From: Pilaira anomala
Taxonomy: Eukaryota > Mucoromycota > Mucoromycetes > Mucorales > Mucoraceae
Assembly: GCA_025716855.1 (NCBI GenBank)
Contig: JAIXMQ010000013.1
Location: 558,001 to 622,000 of the forward strand
Direction: 5' to 3'
DNA length: 64,000 bases
The notes under the pieces were generated by a model. That model ran no database searches. It was given only the letters and a program-made list of their open reading frames with translations, and was not told the origin of the DNA. How positions within the stretch are numbered: the first letter of the stretch is position 1; every line of letters starts with the position of its first letter. The translations under genes and the position numbers were made by a program. Of the stretch, positions 63,300-64,000 are shown piece by piece.

Positions 63300-63520
63300 A
63301 CTGCTCTTTCACTTTTAAAATTTTTTAAAAAAATTTGAAACTCCGCAATTTTTTAATTTTTAATTTTAGAACTATCCATCCATCTATAAAAAGTATATAG
63401 TTAGATTAAGCAACACTTTTAGAAGGTACATCCAAAAACCCCAACTCTCTATCACCTTTATTTCTCGAGATATCCGATTTTGAAAAACAACAACTTTTTT
63501 GAAATTAACTTGAAAATAAG
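63300..63520. other. Region upstream of tRNA and LINE-like ORF
   Basis: An A/T-rich stretch between the tRNA 5' end and the LINE-like start codon, divergent in orientation. It probably holds the LINE 5' UTR. No other feature was recognised. Confidence 0.4.
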
Positions 63521-64000
63521 ATGAACAACCCTAATGTCGAAATGCTCCTGCAGGAACTTTCCTCCGCCATCGCAAATTTAAACTCAAAATTTGACGCCAC
63601 CTCGGCCCGATATGAAACTATGATTCAGGAACTCCGTTCTGAAAATCAACGTCTCAGTAACGAAATGTCTCGCATACAATCGATTCTTAAAACCCTCCAA
63701 GGCTCTACCCCTGGTACTGCTATGGAAATTGATGCTACTCCCTCTGGTTCTGCTGCTAGTAAGTACAGTACTGCTACACCTATTGCTGTTCCATCAAATA
63801 AGCCTGCTACCGGTACTACTACTGTAACAAATAGTAAAAATAAACCTGTTACTACTGCTGCTGCCCCTTCTAACAACTGGGTTCAGGTTCTTAAGCGCAA
63901 GCCTAAAGCCCCCCTCTCGGATCGCAAGAAATCTGCTACTGCTCGTGCCTTTTTCGCTCCATCTACTAACGACAGTAACGCCCCTACAGGTTATTGTTAC
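63521..64000 (+). CDS. LINE ORF1-like protein, partial
   Basis: An open frame starts at the ATG at 63521 and runs off the window (at least 160 codons). The start MNNPNVEMLLQELSSAIANL and the following heptads form a coiled coil. A Thr/Pro/Ala-rich linker and then a basic part (WVQVLKRKPKAPLSDRKKS) follow, ending ATARAFFAPS. GC content is visibly higher than in the neighbourhood. The composition recalls ORF1-type proteins of fungal LINE elements. The reverse transcriptase would lie outside the window. It lies 221 bases from the tRNA 5' end. Confidence 0.55.
   Translation, partial: MNNPNVEMLLQELSSAIANLNSKFDATSARYETMIQELRSENQRLSNEMSRIQSILKTLQGSTPGTAMEIDATPSGSAASKYSTATPIAVPSNKPATGTTTVTNSKNKPVTTAAAPSNNWVQVLKRKPKAPLSDRKKSATARAFFAPSTNDSNAPTGYCY

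Overview
The window looks like nuclear DNA of an early-diverging filamentous fungus, most likely Mucoromycota and probably Mucorales. It is very AT-rich. Genes carry many short GT-AG introns with poly-T or poly-A tracts. The gene set (p115/Uso1, muskelin, Nus1, Syf1, mitochondrial SHMT and uL15m, a White-Collar-2-type GATA factor) is eukaryotic and fits that group. The species cannot be named from sequence alone.

Layout. 1-3.0 kb is gene-poor, with two MITE-like palindromic elements and a short LTR-like fragment. 3.0-12.1 kb is ordinary gene space: Uso1/p115, a DNAJC12-like J protein, a predicted membrane protein, a Gln-rich coiled-coil protein with a Cys-rich tail, and Nus1. 12.1-33.1 kb is an accessory island. 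Its core is a giant inverted duplication with arms of about 6.1 kb at 13475-19552 and 24878-31036 around a 5.3 kb spacer. The arms hold minisatellites, about 190 bp direct repeats, a recurring hairpin box and several degenerate cassettes of simple-repeat peptides. The island appears to split an older minus-strand gene. 33.1-55.3 kb returns to gene space: a small acidic protein, muskelin, an unknown protein, a Zmp1/YIL108W-type metallopeptidase with a jacalin-like domain, a CRAL-TRIO protein, a DDHD/WWE-like small protein, the GATA factor, Syf1, SHMT, uL15m and an Lsb1/Pin3-type SH3 protein. 55.3-64 kb is a second repeat-rich zone. It holds a decaying lineage-type gene, a Tnp2-like DNA transposon remnant cut by a decayed Ty3/gypsy element with a 3' LTR, a tRNA-Leu(AAG), and the 5' part of what looks like a LINE ORF1.

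Functional links among the housekeeping genes are general. Uso1 acts in ER-Golgi tethering, Nus1 in dolichol synthesis, Syf1 in splicing, SHMT and uL15m in mitochondria, and muskelin in the CTLH/GID ubiquitin ligase. They do not form a cluster with one purpose. The most unusual object is the giant inverted duplication, which if transcribed would give a kilobase-scale hairpin RNA. That is notable because Mucorales have active RNA interference.
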